Shown piece after piece: positions 31,501 through 39,716 of a stretch of DNA of 64,000 nucleotides. Numbering within the stretch: the stretch's first letter is position 1; every line of letters starts with the position of its first letter. Position numbers and translations under genes: made by a program. The notes beneath the pieces are model-generated. The model was not told where the DNA came from. It worked only from the letters and a program-made list of their open reading frames with translations, and ran no database searches. Source of the stretch: Streptomyces sp. 378 (GTDB lineage: Bacteria > Actinomycetota > Actinomycetes > Streptomycetales > Streptomycetaceae); the NCBI RefSeq assembly GCF_030124145.1, contig NZ_JASKMS010000003.1:337723-401722 (forward strand), given 5' to 3'.

Positions 31501-33174
31501 ATGGATGCCGATGTCATCGTCGTCGGAGCGGGTCTCGCCGGTCTGGTCGCGGCGCACGAACTGACCAGCAGGGGCCGGCGGGTCGCCCTCGTCGACCAGG
31601 AGAACGCGGGCAACCTCGGCGGACAGGCCTTCTGGTCCTTCGGCGGCCTGTTCCTCGTCGGCTCACCGGAGCAGCGACGCCTGGGCATCAAGGACTCCTT
31701 CGACCTCGCCTGGAGCGACTGGCGGGGCAGCGCCGGCTTCGATCGGCTGGAGGACGAGGACTCCTGGGCCGTGCGCTGGGCGCGCGCCTACGTGGAATGG
31801 GCGGCGGGGGAGAAGCGGTCCTGGCTCGACGGGCACGGCATCACGTTCCTCCCCACGGTCGGCTGGGCCGAGCGCGGCGACCTCACGGCGCACGGGCACG
31901 GCAACAGCGTGCCCCGCTTCCACATCGCCTGGGGCACCGGCACCGGCGTCGTCGAACCGTTCGTGCGCTACGCGCGGCAGGCCGCCCGCGACGGTCTGCT
32001 CACCTTCCACCACCGCCACCGCGTCGACGCACTCGTCGTCGAGGGCGGCACCGCGCGCGGGGTGCGCGGCACCGTCCTGGCCGAGGATCCCGCACCCCGC
32101 GGCGTCGCCTCCAGCCGTGACGCGGTCGGGGGGTTCGAACTCACCGCCCAGGCCGTCATCGTCACCAGCGGCGGCATCGGCGCGAACCACGACATCGTCC
32201 GCCGCTACTGGCCCGAACGCCTGGGCACCCCGCCGCGCGAGATGGTCACCGGCGTCCCCGCCTACGTCGACGGGCGGATGCTCGACATCAGCGCCGAGGC
32301 GGGTGTCCGGCTGGTCAACCGCGACCGCATGTGGCACTACACCGAGGGCCTGCAGAACTGGGACCCGATCTGGCCCGGTCACGGCATCCGCATCCTGCCC
32401 GGGCCGTCCTCCCTGTGGTTCGACGCCCTCGGCCGCCGCCTGCCCGGCCCCTTCCTGCCCGGCTACGACACGCTCGGCACCCTCAAGCACCTGCGCACCA
32501 CCGAGGACATCGCCGGATACGACCACTCCTGGTTCATCCTCACCCAGAAGATCATCGAGAAGGAGTTCGCCCTGTCGGGCTCCGAGCAGAACCCCGACAT
32601 CACCGCCAAGGACCGGGCCGGATTCCTCAAGGAGCGCATCCTCGGCAAGGGCGCGCCCGGACCGGTCGACGCGTTCCTGCGCAAGGGCGCCGACTTCGTG
32701 ACCGCGTCGAGCGTCGAACAGCTCGTGGCGAAGATGAACGAGCTCACCGACGAGCCGCTCCTCGACGCGACCGCGATCAAGCGCCAGATCGAGGCGCGGG
32801 ACCTGCAGATCGCCCACCCGTACGCCAAGGACGCACAGGTGCAGGGCATCCGCAACGCCCGCCGCTACATCGGCGACCGCCTCGGCCGGGTCGCCACCCC
32901 GCACCGCGTTCTCGACCCCGCGGCCGGCCCGTTGATCGGAGTCAAGCTGCACATCCTCACCCGTAAGACCCTCGGCGGCATCCAGACCGACCTCGCCTCC
33001 CGGGCCCTCGGGACCGACGGCGAGCCGGTCGAGGGGCTGTACGCGGCCGGCGAGGTCGCCGGATTCGGCGGGGGCGGTGTGCACGGTTACAACGCCCTGG
33101 AAGGCACCTTCCTCGGCGGCTGCCTCTTCTCGGGGCGGGCGGCGGGGCGGGCGGCGGCCGAGCAGACCGCCTGA
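31501..33174 (+). CDS. FAD-binding dehydrogenase (3-ketosteroid dehydrogenase-like)
   Basis: A 557-residue flavoprotein of the succinate dehydrogenase/fumarate reductase flavoprotein superfamily, close to the FAD-binding dehydrogenases annotated as KsdD-like. The dinucleotide fold is VIVVGAGLAGLVAAHEL with an acidic VDQEN end, and the C-terminal FAD block is LYAAGEVAGFGGGGVHGYNALEGTFLGGC. The substrate is unknown. The start follows GAAGGGAAC. It is co-transcribed with the preceding TetR gene, which probably senses its substrate. Confidence 0.9.
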   Translation: MDADVIVVGAGLAGLVAAHELTSRGRRVALVDQENAGNLGGQAFWSFGGLFLVGSPEQRRLGIKDSFDLAWSDWRGSAGFDRLEDEDSWAVRWARAYVEWAAGEKRSWLDGHGITFLPTVGWAERGDLTAHGHGNSVPRFHIAWGTGTGVVEPFVRYARQAARDGLLTFHHRHRVDALVVEGGTARGVRGTVLAEDPAPRGVASSRDAVGGFELTAQAVIVTSGGIGANHDIVRRYWPERLGTPPREMVTGVPAYVDGRMLDISAEAGVRLVNRDRMWHYTEGLQNWDPIWPGHGIRILPGPSSLWFDALGRRLPGPFLPGYDTLGTLKHLRTTEDIAGYDHSWFILTQKIIEKEFALSGSEQNPDITAKDRAGFLKERILGKGAPGPVDAFLRKGADFVTASSVEQLVAKMNELTDEPLLDATAIKRQIEARDLQIAHPYAKDAQVQGIRNARRYIGDRLGRVATPHRVLDPAAGPLIGVKLHILTRKTLGGIQTDLASRALGTDGEPVEGLYAAGEVAGFGGGGVHGYNALEGTFLGGCLFSGRAAGRAAAEQTA

Positions 33175-33196
33175 TCGCCCGTCACGGCCCGTCTTC

Positions 33197-33547
33197 TCAC
33201 CCCTGGAGGAGGCGGGCCAGCACGGTGGCGTGACTTCGCTCCGGCGTCCTGGACGAGGTCAGCAGCGTCACCTCACCCTTGCGGACCAGGTCACGCACGC
33301 CGTCGAGAGCGCCGGCGGCCTCGTCGGCGGCGAGCTCCGCCTCGTACCGCTCGGCGAACTCCTCGTACGAGCCCTCGCCCGCGTGGTACCAGCGGCGCAG
33401 TTCCGTGGACGGGGTGATCGCTTTCGGCCACTCGTCCACCCGTGCCGCCTCCTTCGCCAGTCCGCGCGGCCACAAGCGGTCGACCAGCACCCGCACCCCG
33501 TCCTCCGGCTCGGCGGGGTCGTAGACACGGCGCACGCGCACGCCCAT
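33197..33547 (-). CDS. DUF488 family protein
   Basis: A 116-residue protein of the DUF488 (YeaO-like) family. Signatures are RVYDPAEPEDGVRVLVDRLW, PRGLAKEAARVDEWPK and the C-terminal VTLLTSSRTPERSHATVL. The function is unknown. GAGGAG lies 6 bases before the ATG. It is convergent with the FAD dehydrogenase and divergent from the DUF6098 gene. Confidence 0.9.
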   Translation of the reverse strand: MGVRVRRVYDPAEPEDGVRVLVDRLWPRGLAKEAARVDEWPKAITPSTELRRWYHAGEGSYEEFAERYEAELAADEAAGALDGVRDLVRKGEVTLLTSSRTPERSHATVLARLLQG

Positions 33548-33637
33548 GTTCGGCTCCTCTCCGCGGTGGTACGGGTGTGCCGCGAGCGTAACCCCGGCCG
33601 GGGCGCCCGGCCCGGCACCGCCCCGTGCCGAACGACC

Positions 33638-33662
33638 GGTTCCGCTCGGGCCGGGTGGGTAC
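33638..33662 (+). promoter_or_regulatory. Candidate SigB-type promoter of the DUF6098 gene
   Basis: The -35 box GGTT (33638-33641) and the -10 box GGGTAC (33657-33662) are separated by 15 bases. This is an exact fit to GNNT-N14/16-GGGTAY. The -10 box ends 38 bases before the start codon at 33701. Confidence 0.65.
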
Positions 33663-33700
33663 TCCGATCGCCTGGCAGCGTCGAGGAAGGAGGCCTTGGC

Positions 33701-34144
33701 ATGAGTGCACCGGACGACCTGCCGGTCGTGCGCACTCTCGACGAACTCGCCGCGCTCGTGGAACGGCACCGGGGTCTGTACGTCCGCTGGTCGCGTGGTC
33801 CGGAGATCGATTGCCGCGCGGTGTCCAGCACCGACGACCTGACCGGCGTGCCCCTGCCGGGTCTGTCCGCCAACCCGCTCGGCGTCGAGGCATGGTGGCA
33901 GGATCGTCCGGTCCGGGTGTGGGTGGCCCGCCGACTGCACGACTACGCCCATCTGCCGCACGACAAGGGCCCGGGCGTGCACCCCTGGGTGCTCGCCGGC
34001 CTGGAAGCCGCCCGCGGACCGGACAACGAACCGCTGGTCACCGAGGTCCGGCCGATGTGCTGGATCGACCAGCAGGTCATCGACGAGGCGAAGGGCGAGG
34101 TGGCCCGGCAGGAGAACCCGTGGGGGCCGCTGCGCCGCGGCTAG
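33701..34144 (+). CDS. DUF6098 family protein
   Basis: A 147-residue protein of the Streptomyces DUF6098 family, function unknown. It begins MSAPDDLPVVRTLDELAALV and contains LYVRWSRGPEID, SANPLGVEAWW and PMCWIDQQVIDEAK. GGAAGGAGG precedes the ATG. Its TAG stop codon forms the left boundary of a MITE-like element. A SigB-type promoter lies just upstream, suggesting induction by osmotic or related stress. Confidence 0.85.
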   Translation: MSAPDDLPVVRTLDELAALVERHRGLYVRWSRGPEIDCRAVSSTDDLTGVPLPGLSANPLGVEAWWQDRPVRVWVARRLHDYAHLPHDKGPGVHPWVLAGLEAARGPDNEPLVTEVRPMCWIDQQVIDEAKGEVARQENPWGPLRRG

Positions 34145-34327
34145 GGCCTGGCGTTCGGACCAGGTCGCGGACGCGGGGCCCGGTGCGCGCGTCTGCGGCG
34201 TCGTCGTCGGTCATCGACGCTCCGCGTCGACTCCCTCCTCCGCCTCGCAGCCACACGCGCCAGACCCCGCTCACCGACAGGGAGAAGCACCGCCGATCCC
34301 CTGCGACCTGATCCGAACGACAGGCCC
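34144..34327. mobile_element. MITE-like element with 27-bp terminal inverted repeats
   Basis: The left end (34144-34170, starting GGGCCTGGCGTTCGGACCAG) and the right end (34301-34327, complement starting GGGCCTGTCGTTCGGATCAG) match at 24 of 27 positions. The 184-bp element has no transposase frame. The left end coincides with the last base of the DUF6098 stop codon, within CTAG. No clear target duplication is seen on the right. Confidence 0.6.
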
Positions 34328-34347
34328 CGGCCCGAAGGGGGCGGGCA

Positions 34348-34602
34348 TCAGCCGGAGCGGCGCCTGGCCGCCGCCCGGCGCTTCAGGGCACGCCGTTCGT
34401 TCTCGCTCGTCCCGCCCCAGACACCGATGGCCTGCCCCGTGTCGAGCGCCCATTGCAGACACTGCTCCTGCACCGGGCAGCGCCGTCGGCACACCGCCTT
34501 GGCCTGCTCCGTCTGCAGCAGAGCCGGCCCGGAGGTGCCGATCGGAAAGAAGAGCTCGGGGTCCTCGTGCCGACAGGCAGCGTGGTCGCGCCAGTTGTCC
34601 AT
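34348..34602 (-). CDS. WhiB-like (Wbl) iron-sulfur regulator with unusual Cys spacing
   Basis: An 84-residue Wbl protein resembling the short WblE type. It has DHAACRHEDPELFFPIGTSG, the turn GVWGG (60-64) and a basic C-terminus RRALKRRAAARRR. The four cysteines are C10, C38, C42 and C48. The central pair is C-R-R-R-C, one residue longer than the canonical C-X2-C. Wbl proteins bind a [4Fe-4S] cluster and pair with the principal sigma factor. ATG 34602 is chosen because AGGTGA lies 6 bases upstream; ATGs at 34617 and 34647 are alternatives. Confidence 0.85.
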   Translation of the reverse strand: MDNWRDHAACRHEDPELFFPIGTSGPALLQTEQAKAVCRRRCPVQEQCLQWALDTGQAIGVWGGTSENERRALKRRAAARRRSG

Positions 34603-34705
34603 CGAAGTCACCTGCATCGCGGTAGAAACGTGCTCTTTCGGAAGCATGCTCCCTTGCGGGTCACCTGTCGATGCTCGGTGAAACAGGGCGTTCTCGGACA
34701 GTCGT

Positions 34706-35923
34706 TCACTGCTCCCGCATTCCCCAGGGCGAACCGTAGTCCGTCAGCAGGTCGAGGAAGGGGCGGGCCGGGAAGGCCTCCGGGCCGAGCACACCCGAGC
34801 CGGACCAGCCACCGGTGGCGAGGAGTTCAAGTGCGACCACGGGGTTCACCGCCGTCTGCCACACCACCGCCTGCGACCCGTACTGAGCCATGGACCACTG
34901 GTTGTCGACCACGTGGTACAGGTACACCTCGCGCGGCTCGCCGTCCTTCACGCCCCGCACCCAGGTCCCCGCACACGTCTTGCCGCGCATCCGCGCGCCC
35001 AGCGTCGCCGGATCGGGGAGGCACGCGGCGACCACGTCCCGGGGCGAGACCGCCACCGGACCGTCCGGTCCGGGCACGGTCACCGGGTCGGTCCGGTCCA
35101 GGCCCAGCAGGTGCAGTGTCTTCAGCGTCTCGACGAACTCCCGGCCCAGGCCGTACTTGAAGGTCACCCGGCGGGCGTCCACCCAGCGCGGGACGAGCAG
35201 CACCTCCTCGTGCTCGACGTTCACGCACTCGACCGGGCCGATGCCCTCGGGGAAGTCGAAGACCTCGGGCTCGCTGAACGGCTCGGTGGTGAACCACCCC
35301 GTGCCGCTCTCGTAGACGACCGGCGGGTTCAGGCACTCCTCGATGGTGGTCCAGATGCTGAAGGAGGGCGCGAAGTCGTAGCCCTCGACGGTCAGGTTCG
35401 CGCCGTCGCGGATGCCGATCTCGTCGATCTCGTCGAAGAGCTCGTCGGCGGCGTACCGGGCGAAGACATCCGACAGGCCCGGCTCCACGCCCATGCCGAC
35501 GAGCGCGAGCAGCCCCTCCTTCTCCCACTCGGCGGCCTGCGCGAACTGCTCGTCGCCGAGCTTCACCCCGCACTCCTCGTACGGCCGCTCGGCGTGCGGG
35601 CGGGACAGCGACATCGCCATGTCGAGATACGTGGCACCCGCGGCCCGGGCCGCGCGGAACAGAGGCATCACGAAGCGGGGGTCGGTGGCGTTGAGGAGGA
35701 CGTCGCAGCGGTGCCGGGCGAGCAGGCCGGCCACGGCCGTCTCGTCACCCGCGTCCACCCGCTCTGCCGTGAAGCGCGCGTCGCCGCCCAGCGCGGCCAC
35801 CGCCGCCTCGGCCCGGCCGGGGTCGTAGTCGGACACCACCATCGCCTCGAAGAACGACCGCCGAGCGGCGATCCGAGTGATCGCCCCGCCCACACCACCG
35901 GCACCCACAAGCAGTACACGCAT
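34706..35923 (-). CDS. Saccharopine dehydrogenase family protein
   Basis: A 405-residue oxidoreductase. The N-terminal Rossmann motif is MRVLLVGAGGVGGAITRIAA, then SDYDPGRAEAA at the cofactor specificity position, and VGMGVEPGLSDVFARYAADE in the catalytic domain. The family covers saccharopine reductases, carboxynorspermidine dehydrogenase and lysine dehydrogenases, so lysine or a polyamine is a likely substrate class. AGGGAG precedes the ATG. It is divergent from a TetR gene that probably regulates it. Confidence 0.88.
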   Translation of the reverse strand: MRVLLVGAGGVGGAITRIAARRSFFEAMVVSDYDPGRAEAAVAALGGDARFTAERVDAGDETAVAGLLARHRCDVLLNATDPRFVMPLFRAARAAGATYLDMAMSLSRPHAERPYEECGVKLGDEQFAQAAEWEKEGLLALVGMGVEPGLSDVFARYAADELFDEIDEIGIRDGANLTVEGYDFAPSFSIWTTIEECLNPPVVYESGTGWFTTEPFSEPEVFDFPEGIGPVECVNVEHEEVLLVPRWVDARRVTFKYGLGREFVETLKTLHLLGLDRTDPVTVPGPDGPVAVSPRDVVAACLPDPATLGARMRGKTCAGTWVRGVKDGEPREVYLYHVVDNQWSMAQYGSQAVVWQTAVNPVVALELLATGGWSGSGVLGPEAFPARPFLDLLTDYGSPWGMREQ

Positions 35924-36028
35924 GCCAGAAACTCCCTCTTTGCGAAGAACGTGACGCGTCCTCGGGACAGATACAACGCCGCCCCGTGTCATAAGGTCAA
36001 TGGCGTTGGCATAAGGAGAGCAGGGAAG

Positions 36029-36745
36029 GTGACGGTCGTGCCCAAACCCGTGGTGCCCGAGGAGAAGCGCCGTCGGCGCAGGCCCACCAAGAGCGGCACC
36101 GTGCTGTCCGAGGAGCTGATCGTCGAGACCGCGCTGCGGATGCTCCGCGAACACGGCAGCGCCGGCCTGACCGCCCGCCGGCTGGGCCTCGCCCTGGACG
36201 CGGATCCGAGCACGCTCTACCGGTACTTCCGGGGCATGGACGACCTGACCCTCGCCATCGGCGACGCCCTCATCGGCCAGGCGCTGGAGGGGTGGCGGCC
36301 CACGGGGGAGTGGCGGGCGGATCTGCGGTCCTTCGGGCTGCGCATCCACGCGGCGTATCTGGCTCATCCCCAGGCCGCCCTGCTGACCACGAACCGCGTC
36401 ACGGGCCGGGCCCATGAGCTGGCCGCCGACGAGGCCGTCCTGGACGTGCTGCGCACGGCCGGTTTCCCGCTGCCCGACACCGTGCGCGTCTACCACGCCT
36501 TCATCGACCAGACCCTGGCCTTCGCCGCGCTGGACGCCGCCTCACTGGCCCTGCCGAGCGACTCGCTCCACGCCGACGAGGACATGTGGCGCTCGACCTA
36601 CGCCCGCCTTCCCGCCACCACCCATCCCCGTATCGCCGAGGCGGCGCCCCTGCTCGCCACCCGCATGCTCACCAGTGCCTACCCGACGGCCCTGGAGATG
36701 CTGCTGGACAGTGCCGCGGCCCGGCTGGCGGACATCGGCGCCTGA
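36029..36745 (+). CDS. TetR-family regulator
   Basis: A 238-residue regulator with an unusually basic N-terminus (EEKRRRRRPTKSG) before the helix-turn-helix ELIVETALRMLREHGSAGLT…STLYRYFRGMDDL. The C-terminal ligand domain resembles the TetR_C family with PHPQAALL-type helices. GTG 36029 is used with AGGAG 11 bases upstream; GTG 36038 fits the GGGAAGG site and is an alternative. The 105 bases shared with the divergent saccharopine dehydrogenase-like gene contain two CATAAGG direct repeats and a spaced AACGCC/GGCGTT pair. Confidence 0.85.
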   Translation: MTVVPKPVVPEEKRRRRRPTKSGTVLSEELIVETALRMLREHGSAGLTARRLGLALDADPSTLYRYFRGMDDLTLAIGDALIGQALEGWRPTGEWRADLRSFGLRIHAAYLAHPQAALLTTNRVTGRAHELAADEAVLDVLRTAGFPLPDTVRVYHAFIDQTLAFAALDAASLALPSDSLHADEDMWRSTYARLPATTHPRIAEAAPLLATRMLTSAYPTALEMLLDSAAARLADIGA

Positions 36746-36756
36746 ACAGGCCGGTG

Positions 36757-37656
36757 TCAGGTGCGCAGGGCTTCGGCCGCGGCCTGCGTCACCGTCTCCG
36801 CCACCTGCGCCAGCGCCGGCGAGTCGAGCTTCCACTGCTGCCAGTACAGCGGCACGTCGACCGTGCGGCGCGGGGCGATGCGGACGAGCCGGCCGTCGCG
36901 CAGCAGGGGTTCGGCCTGGGCCTCCGGCACCAGGCCCCAGCCCAGTCCGGCGGCGACGGCCTCGACGAAACCCTCCGACGTCGGCACGTAGGTGCGCAGC
37001 GCGCTCGCCGCGCTCCGCCCCCGGGTGAGGCCGCGGACGAAGCCGTCCTGGAAGTCGTCCCGCCGGTCGAAGACCACCACGGGCACCTCCGGCAGCACCC
37101 GTGCCGGGGGCCCGGTCAGGTGGCGGGCGGCGAAGTCCGGCCCGGCCACCGGGAGGTAGCGCATCCGGCCGAGCGAGCGCACGGAGCAGCCCGGCACGGG
37201 GTCCTGCGACGAGGTCACCGCGGCCATCACCGCGCCCTCGCGCAGCAGTGCCGCGGTGTGTGCCTCGTCCTCGCGGCGCAGCTCGAAGCAGAGCCGGGGC
37301 TCCGGCGGCACGCGGGAGAGCACGGGCAGGAACCAGGTGGCCAGCGAGTCCGCGTTCACCGCCACCGACACCCGGATCGGCTCCCCGGCACCGCTCAGCC
37401 CGAGCTCCGCATAGGCGTCGTGCTCCAGCCGTGCCACCTGGCGGGCCAGCCGGACCAGCACCTCACCCGACTCCGTCGGACGCACGGGCTTGGTCCGCAG
37501 CAGCAGGACCCGGCCGGTGCGCTGCTCCAGCGCCTTCACCCGCTGGCTGACCGCCGACGGCGTCACATGCAGCGCGGCCGCGGCAGCGTCGAAGGTGCCC
37601 TCGTCCACGACGGCGAGCAGGGTCCGCACCTGGTCGAGCGGAAGATCGGTCGTCAT
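36757..37656 (-). CDS. lysG: LysR-family regulator, ArgP/LysG type
   Basis: A 299-residue LysR-type activator. The helix-turn-helix is LDQVRTLLAVVDEGTFDAAA followed by AALHVTPSAVSQRVKALEQ, matching the ArgP/IciA/LysG subgroup. It lies divergent from a LysE-type exporter with only 69 bases between starts, the classic arrangement in which basic amino acids such as lysine or arginine activate exporter transcription. No strong Shine-Dalgarno is seen, so a leaderless start is possible. Confidence 0.92.
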   Translation of the reverse strand: MTTDLPLDQVRTLLAVVDEGTFDAAAAALHVTPSAVSQRVKALEQRTGRVLLLRTKPVRPTESGEVLVRLARQVARLEHDAYAELGLSGAGEPIRVSVAVNADSLATWFLPVLSRVPPEPRLCFELRREDEAHTAALLREGAVMAAVTSSQDPVPGCSVRSLGRMRYLPVAGPDFAARHLTGPPARVLPEVPVVVFDRRDDFQDGFVRGLTRGRSAASALRTYVPTSEGFVEAVAAGLGWGLVPEAQAEPLLRDGRLVRIAPRRTVDVPLYWQQWKLDSPALAQVAETVTQAAAEALRT

Positions 37657-37660
37657 CACG

Positions 37661-37692
37661 CCAGCTAATGATACGTAAGAATCCTTAGCTGG
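37661..37692. promoter_or_regulatory. Inverted repeat between LysG and LysE, probable LysG site
   Basis: Perfect 8-bp arms CCAGCTAA and TTAGCTGG flank 16 bases containing ATACGTA. The site fills the short divergent promoter region and has a T-N11-A-like layout expected for LysR-type activators. Confidence 0.65.
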
Positions 37693-37725
37693 ACCCTGGT
37701 CGATCGTGTCCGTAGCGTCGACGCC

Positions 37726-38343
37726 ATGACCAGCACCTTCACCGCCGGCGCCGCCGGTTTCGGCACCGGACTGTCCCTCATCGTCGCCATCGGTGCCCAG
37801 AACGCCTTCGTCCTGCGCCAGGGCGTCCGCCGCCAGGCCGTCCTCGCGGTGGTCGCCATCTGCGCCCTGTCGGACGCGGCGCTCATCGCGCTCGGGGTCG
37901 GCGGGGTCGGCGCGGTGGTGGTGAAGTGGCCGGGAGCGCTGACGGCGGTCGGCTGGATCGGCGGCGCGTTCCTGCTGGGCTACGGCGTCCTGGCCGCCCG
38001 CCGGGTGTTCCGGCCCCGTGGCGAGGCGCTGCGCAGCGAGGGGGAGGCAGCCGGATCGGCACGCCGGGCCGTGCTCACCTGCCTGGCCATGACCTGGCTC
38101 AATCCCCATGTCTACATCGACACCGTGTTCCTGCTGGGCTCCGTCGCCGCCGACCACGGTGCACTGCGCTGGACGTTCGGTCTCGGAGCGGTACTGGCCA
38201 GCCTGTGCTGGTTCACCGCCCTCGGCTTCGGCGCCCGGTTGCTCGGCCGGTTCCTCGCCAAGCCGTCGGCCTGGCGGGTCCTGGACGGCCTCGTCGCCGC
38301 CACCATGATCGTGCTCGGCGCCGCGCTGATCACCGGAGGCTGA
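37726..38343 (+). CDS. lysE: LysE/ArgO-type amino acid exporter
   Basis: A 205-residue membrane transporter with six hydrophobic segments. The family signature GTGLSLIVAIGAQNAFVLRQ is at residues 13-32 and the re-entrant region MTWLNPHVYIDTVFLLG is around 123-139. It exports lysine and/or arginine to prevent toxic build-up. Its divergent LysG-type regulator should induce it when basic amino acids are in excess. Confidence 0.92.
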   Translation: MTSTFTAGAAGFGTGLSLIVAIGAQNAFVLRQGVRRQAVLAVVAICALSDAALIALGVGGVGAVVVKWPGALTAVGWIGGAFLLGYGVLAARRVFRPRGEALRSEGEAAGSARRAVLTCLAMTWLNPHVYIDTVFLLGSVAADHGALRWTFGLGAVLASLCWFTALGFGARLLGRFLAKPSAWRVLDGLVAATMIVLGAALITGG

Positions 38344-38422
38344 GACCGGCCGCCGGGCCGACGGCGACCGGTGCGATAGTGATCTCCGCCCGGAAAGATG
38401 TAGCGAGCATCGAGGAAGCGGC

Positions 38423-39712
38423 GTGGACACGAGCGAGAGCACAACCGAAGAGCGGGACTCCGGCCCCCAGGTGCCCCGGCGGCGTGGCCGGCGGTGGGCC
38501 ATGGACACCCGCCCTCTGCGCCGCCCCGCCTACCGGCGGCTGTGGGGCTCGACGATCGTCACGGCCGTCGGCAGCCAGCTCACCGCCGTCGCCGTGCCCA
38601 AGCAGATCTACGACATCACCGGCTCCTCGGCCTGGGTGGGGGCCGCGAGCCTGGCCGGTCTGGTGCCCCTGATCGTGTTCGCGCTGTGGGGCGGGGCGAT
38701 CGCCGACACCATGGACCGGCGCAAGCTGCTGCTGGTCACCAACAGCGGCATCGCCGTCACCTCGGTGCTGTTCTGGCTCCAGGCCTTCGCCGGCCTGGAG
38801 TCGGTGACCGCGCTGATGCTGCTGGTCGCGGTGCAGCAGGCCTTCTGGGGCCTGAACGCGCCGGCCCGCAACGCCTCCATAGCCCGGCTGGTCCCCGACG
38901 ACGAACTGCCTGCCGCCAGCGCCCTCGGTTCGACCGTGATGCAGACCGGGCAGGTGGCCGGACCCCTGCTCGCCGGTGCCCTCATCCCCGTCATCGGGCT
39001 GCCCGAGCTGTACCTCATCGACGCGCTGGCCCTGTGTGTGACGGTGTGGGCGGTGTACCGGCTGCCCGCGCTGCCGCCTCTGGCGGGCACGGCGGTGCGG
39101 TGGGCCGGTGTGAAGGAGATCGCCGCCGGTTTCCGCTACATCTCCGGGCACACTGTGCTCCTGCTGTCCTTCCTCGCGGACATCATCGCCATGGTGCTCG
39201 GCATGCCCCGCGCCCTGTTCCCCCAACTCGCCTCCCAGACCTACGCCCCGTACGGCGAAGGCCTCGCGCTGGGCCTGCTGTTCGCGGCGATCCCCATCGG
39301 TGCCGTGCTGGGCGGGCTCTTCTCCGGCACCTTCTCCCGGGCGCGACGGCACGGCTGGATGGTCATCGGGGCGGTGGTCGCCTGGGGCGTGGCCATCACC
39401 GGCTTCGGGCTCAGTCGCAACCTCTGGGTCGCGGTGGCGTTCCTCGCCCTCGCCGGGGTGGCCGACATGGTCTCCATGGTCTTCCGCGGGGCGATCCTGC
39501 TGTCCGCCGCCACCGACGAGATGCGCGGGCGCATGCAGGGCGTCTTCACGGTCGTCGTGGCGGGGGGCCCGCGCCTGGCCGACGTGCTGCACGGCACCGC
39601 GGGCTCCGCCCTCGGCCCGGGCACCGCCGTGGCGGGCGGCGGACTGCTGGTCGTCGCGGTGATGCTGGCCCTGGCGGCCGCCGTACCGGCACTGCGGCGC
39701 TACCGCGTCTGA
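38423..39712 (+). CDS. MFS transporter, enterobactin-exporter (EntS)-like
   Basis: A 429-residue major facilitator with about 11-12 membrane segments. The family features are RPLRRPAYRRLWGSTIVTAV, the A motif GGAIADTMDRRKLLL and SIARLVPDDELPAASAL. EntS-like MFS proteins export siderophores or drugs; the substrate here is unknown. GTG 38423 follows a GAGGAAGCG site. Its stop lies 4 bases from the stop of the convergent cyclic-nucleotide-binding gene. Confidence 0.88.
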   Translation: MDTSESTTEERDSGPQVPRRRGRRWAMDTRPLRRPAYRRLWGSTIVTAVGSQLTAVAVPKQIYDITGSSAWVGAASLAGLVPLIVFALWGGAIADTMDRRKLLLVTNSGIAVTSVLFWLQAFAGLESVTALMLLVAVQQAFWGLNAPARNASIARLVPDDELPAASALGSTVMQTGQVAGPLLAGALIPVIGLPELYLIDALALCVTVWAVYRLPALPPLAGTAVRWAGVKEIAAGFRYISGHTVLLLSFLADIIAMVLGMPRALFPQLASQTYAPYGEGLALGLLFAAIPIGAVLGGLFSGTFSRARRHGWMVIGAVVAWGVAITGFGLSRNLWVAVAFLALAGVADMVSMVFRGAILLSAATDEMRGRMQGVFTVVVAGGPRLADVLHGTAGSALGPGTAVAGGGLLVVAVMLALAAAVPALRRYRV

Positions 39713-39716
39713 CGCC

